Below, piece by piece: positions 13,240-14,928 of a DNA stretch of 14,928 bases; position 1 is the first letter of the stretch, and each line of letters begins with the position of its first letter. Location: assembly GCA_003486385.1 (NCBI GenBank), contig DNFT01000034.1, forward strand, positions 1-14,928. Direction: 5' to 3'. The notes beneath the pieces are model-generated. The model did not search any database, had not been told where the DNA came from, and saw only the letters and a program-made list of their open reading frames with translations. Made by a program: the position numbers and the translations under genes. The DNA comes from Eubacterium sp. Its GTDB lineage: Bacteria; Bacillota; Clostridia; Lachnospirales; Lachnospiraceae.

Positions 13240-13258
13240 TTATTTTAATAATGGATAC

Positions 13259-13294
13259 AATAAGACCGGTGAAGCCCACCGGTCTTATTTTTTT
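13259..13294 (+). terminator. Strong rho-independent terminator after the 107-aa protein
   Basis: AATAAGACCGGTG (13259-13271) and CACCGGTCTTATT (13277-13289) form a perfect 13-bp stem with a 5-nt loop, running into seven T (13288-13294). It begins 19 bp after the stop codon. Confidence 0.93.
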
Positions 13295-13407
13295 GCATAA
13301 AGTAAAGGAAGCAAGAAATATGCGTTATCTGATAAAAAGTTATACAGGCAGTTCGTTTTAGGGCGAAAACAAATTGCTTTATATTTATAATAGAGGGGAA
13401 ACATTCT

Positions 13408-13428
13408 ATGGTTTTCATCTTTTTTTGA
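13408..13428 (+). CDS. Possible six-codon leader ORF (MVFIFF) before the germination gene
   Basis: AGAGGGG (13392-13398) is the best ribosome binding site in this region and lies 9 nt before the ATG at 13408. That frame reads six codons and stops at TGA in a run of seven T (13420-13426). One extra T would join it to the germination gene frame. It may be a translated leader, a chance match, or a homopolymer-broken start. Confidence 0.2.
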   Translation: MVFIFF

Positions 13429-13454
13429 AATGTCGCCCGGGAATGGGGTCAAAA

Positions 13455-14870
13455 ATGAGAAAGATATCTGCTTCGCTAAAGGAAAATGTACAGGAATTTA
13501 AGAAAATTCTCCACGTTGATAAAAATTTTGATTTGATATACAGGGAACAGAAATTAGGTTCAAAGGATGCCGGTTTCTTTTTTATAGATGGCTTTATCAA
13601 GGACACGATAATGGAAAGACTGTTAAAATCTTTCTCGGAAATACAGGAGGGGGATATACCTGATAGTGCGGCAGAATTTTCTGATAAATATATACCTTAT
13701 GTGGAGGTTGACATCCTAGATGACGTTGAGGAAATAGTGACAGCGATTCTTTCGGGGGTGGCGTGCTATTTCGTCGACGGCTATAAGGAGTGCATTGCGA
13801 TTGACTGCAGAACATATCCTATGAGAAGTGTTGATGAGCCTTGGAAGGACAGAGTTCTGAGAGGCTCAAGGGATGGCTTTGTAGAGACGATAGTCTCTAA
13901 TGTGGCACTTATAAGAAGAAGGATACGTGACCCGCGGCTCTGCGTTGAGATAACCCAGGCGGGCCTGAAGTCGAGAACCGACATTTCGATGGCATATTTA
14001 GAGGGAGTGGCAGATATGAAGCTTGTGAGAAGAATCAAAGATAAGATTTCTTCCATAAAAGTAGACGCACTCACAATGAATATAGAGAGTCTGGCAGAGT
14101 CAGTACTTGATGGACCATATATAAATCCGTTTCCGAAATTCAAATATACAGAGCGCCCGGATACAGCCGCGGCAGCCATACTTGATGGCAATATTGTGCT
14201 TTTAGTTGACAATTCACCGGCAGTGATAATAGTGCCGACAAGCATATTTGATGTCATGGAGGAGGCTGATGATTTCTATTTTCCGCCTCTTGTGGGAAAC
14301 TATATAAGATTTTCAAGATTCATAATGTCGGTGCTGACGCTGATACTAACGCCGATGTGGATGGCTCTCATAGAGTATCCTGAGAGGCTTCCGGACTGGC
14401 TTGCATTTATCAATCTTGCGGATGAAGCGAATATACATGTATTCTGGCAGCTTATTATACTTGAATTTGCAATAGATGGTCTTAGACTGGCGGCAGTAAA
14501 CACACCGACGATGTTATCGACACCGCTTTCGGTTGTGGCAGGTATTGTCGTGGGAGAATATGCGGTAAGCTCGGGATGGTTTTCGCCGGAGACTATGCTT
14601 TATATGGCATTTGTAGCAATCGGAACATACGCACAGGCTAATTTCGAGCTTGGCTATGCAATCAAGTTCTTCAGGCTTATAACTCTTGTTCTTACCTATA
14701 TTTTCCACTGGTGGGGATTTTTTGCGGGAATAATTATAACACTGCTTGCAATTGCATTTAACAACACTATATCGGGGGAGAGCTATATATATCCGATATG
14801 TCCTTTTGATGGTAACAGGCTTGTGAGAAAGGTGTTTCGTGTAAGACTGTCGAAAAAGACTAATAGTTAA
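13455..14870 (+). CDS. GerA-family spore germination protein, SpoVAF-like
   Basis: 471-residue membrane protein of the GerAA/SpoVAF family, which sits in the spore inner membrane and takes part in germinant response or ion/DPA release. The N-terminal soluble part (1-230) contains FFFIDGFIKDTIME (41-54), IDCRTYPMRSVDEPWKDRVLRGSRDGFVET (116-145) and RRRIRDPRLCVE. The GerA hallmark YTERPDTAAAAILDGNIVLLVDNSP spans 231-255, followed by EEADDFYFPP. Four to five membrane segments follow: about 288-306, 330-348, 358-378, 384-394 and 405-435. The FFFxDGFxKD motif favours SpoVAF over the nutrient-receptor A subunits. No gerB, gerC or other spoVA genes are in the window. The ATG at 13455 gives normal family length, with GGGG 6 nt upstream; in-frame alternatives are the ATG at 13443 and TTG at 13374. 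Confidence 0.88.
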   Translation: MRKISASLKENVQEFKKILHVDKNFDLIYREQKLGSKDAGFFFIDGFIKDTIMERLLKSFSEIQEGDIPDSAAEFSDKYIPYVEVDILDDVEEIVTAILSGVACYFVDGYKECIAIDCRTYPMRSVDEPWKDRVLRGSRDGFVETIVSNVALIRRRIRDPRLCVEITQAGLKSRTDISMAYLEGVADMKLVRRIKDKISSIKVDALTMNIESLAESVLDGPYINPFPKFKYTERPDTAAAAILDGNIVLLVDNSPAVIIVPTSIFDVMEEADDFYFPPLVGNYIRFSRFIMSVLTLILTPMWMALIEYPERLPDWLAFINLADEANIHVFWQLIILEFAIDGLRLAAVNTPTMLSTPLSVVAGIVVGEYAVSSGWFSPETMLYMAFVAIGTYAQANFELGYAIKFFRLITLVLTYIFHWWGFFAGIIITLLAIAFNNTISGESYIYPICPFDGNRLVRKVFRVRLSKKTNS

Positions 14871-14928
14871 TTGAAAAACTCATTGTGTGTGAATGCCGGA
14901 CGTTGTGTAATGATGTTGGGGTCAAAAC

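Overview
The window looks like chromosomal DNA of a spore-forming, low-GC Gram-positive anaerobe, most likely a Lachnospiraceae-type Clostridium relative. This rests on the mix of GGAGG ribosome binding sites, a GerA/SpoVAF-type germination protein, a separate cyclodeaminase-type FchA next to FolD, a Ppx-Ppk1 pair, and a DUF5050-like propeller protein. The species cannot be fixed from sequence alone.

Layout. (1) Positions 19-1026, minus strand: a membrane-anchored, repeat-built propeller protein, divergent from the rest. (2) 1255-6111: pheA (chorismate mutase/prephenate dehydratase), a divergent Ppx/GppA protein with an HD-like C-terminus, and ppk1, closely spaced and probably one transcript. 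(3) 6112-6411: a roughly 300-bp regulatory gap with a near-consensus promoter, a perfect 21-bp dyad and a structured leader. (4) 6412-8969: a DRE-TIM metallolyase/aldolase, fchA and folD, a small one-carbon folate cluster. (5) 9103-9474: ridA. (6) 9730-12608: a REP-associated tyrosine transposase (RAYT), an SH3b-NlpC/P60 peptidase and an M19 dipeptidase. (7) 12916-13239: an unrecognised 107-aa protein with a strong terminator. (8) 13455-14870: the spore germination protein.

The most striking feature is a cluster of six palindromic elements built on GGGACAGGGGTCTG.../...CAGACCCCTGTCCC between 7397 and 11568, with none seen elsewhere in the window. They surround the RAYT gene, the enzyme class expected to mobilise such elements. 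They do not only sit between genes. One copy supplies the stop codon and last residues of the RAYT itself, and another the stop and last residues of the NlpC/P60 gene. A third lies between the dipeptidase ribosome binding site and its ancestral start, and supplies a new in-frame ATG at the right distance.

A second notable point is FolD. At the position of the catalytic lysine of the cyclohydrolase reaction it has isoleucine, and at the active-site glutamine position it has phenylalanine, while the dinucleotide-binding motifs are intact. The gene directly upstream encodes FchA, a stand-alone methenyl-THF cyclohydrolase. This suggests the two steps have been split between neighbouring proteins. 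The NlpC/P60 and M19 enzymes both lack export signals and probably work in sequence on cell-wall peptides in the cytoplasm.
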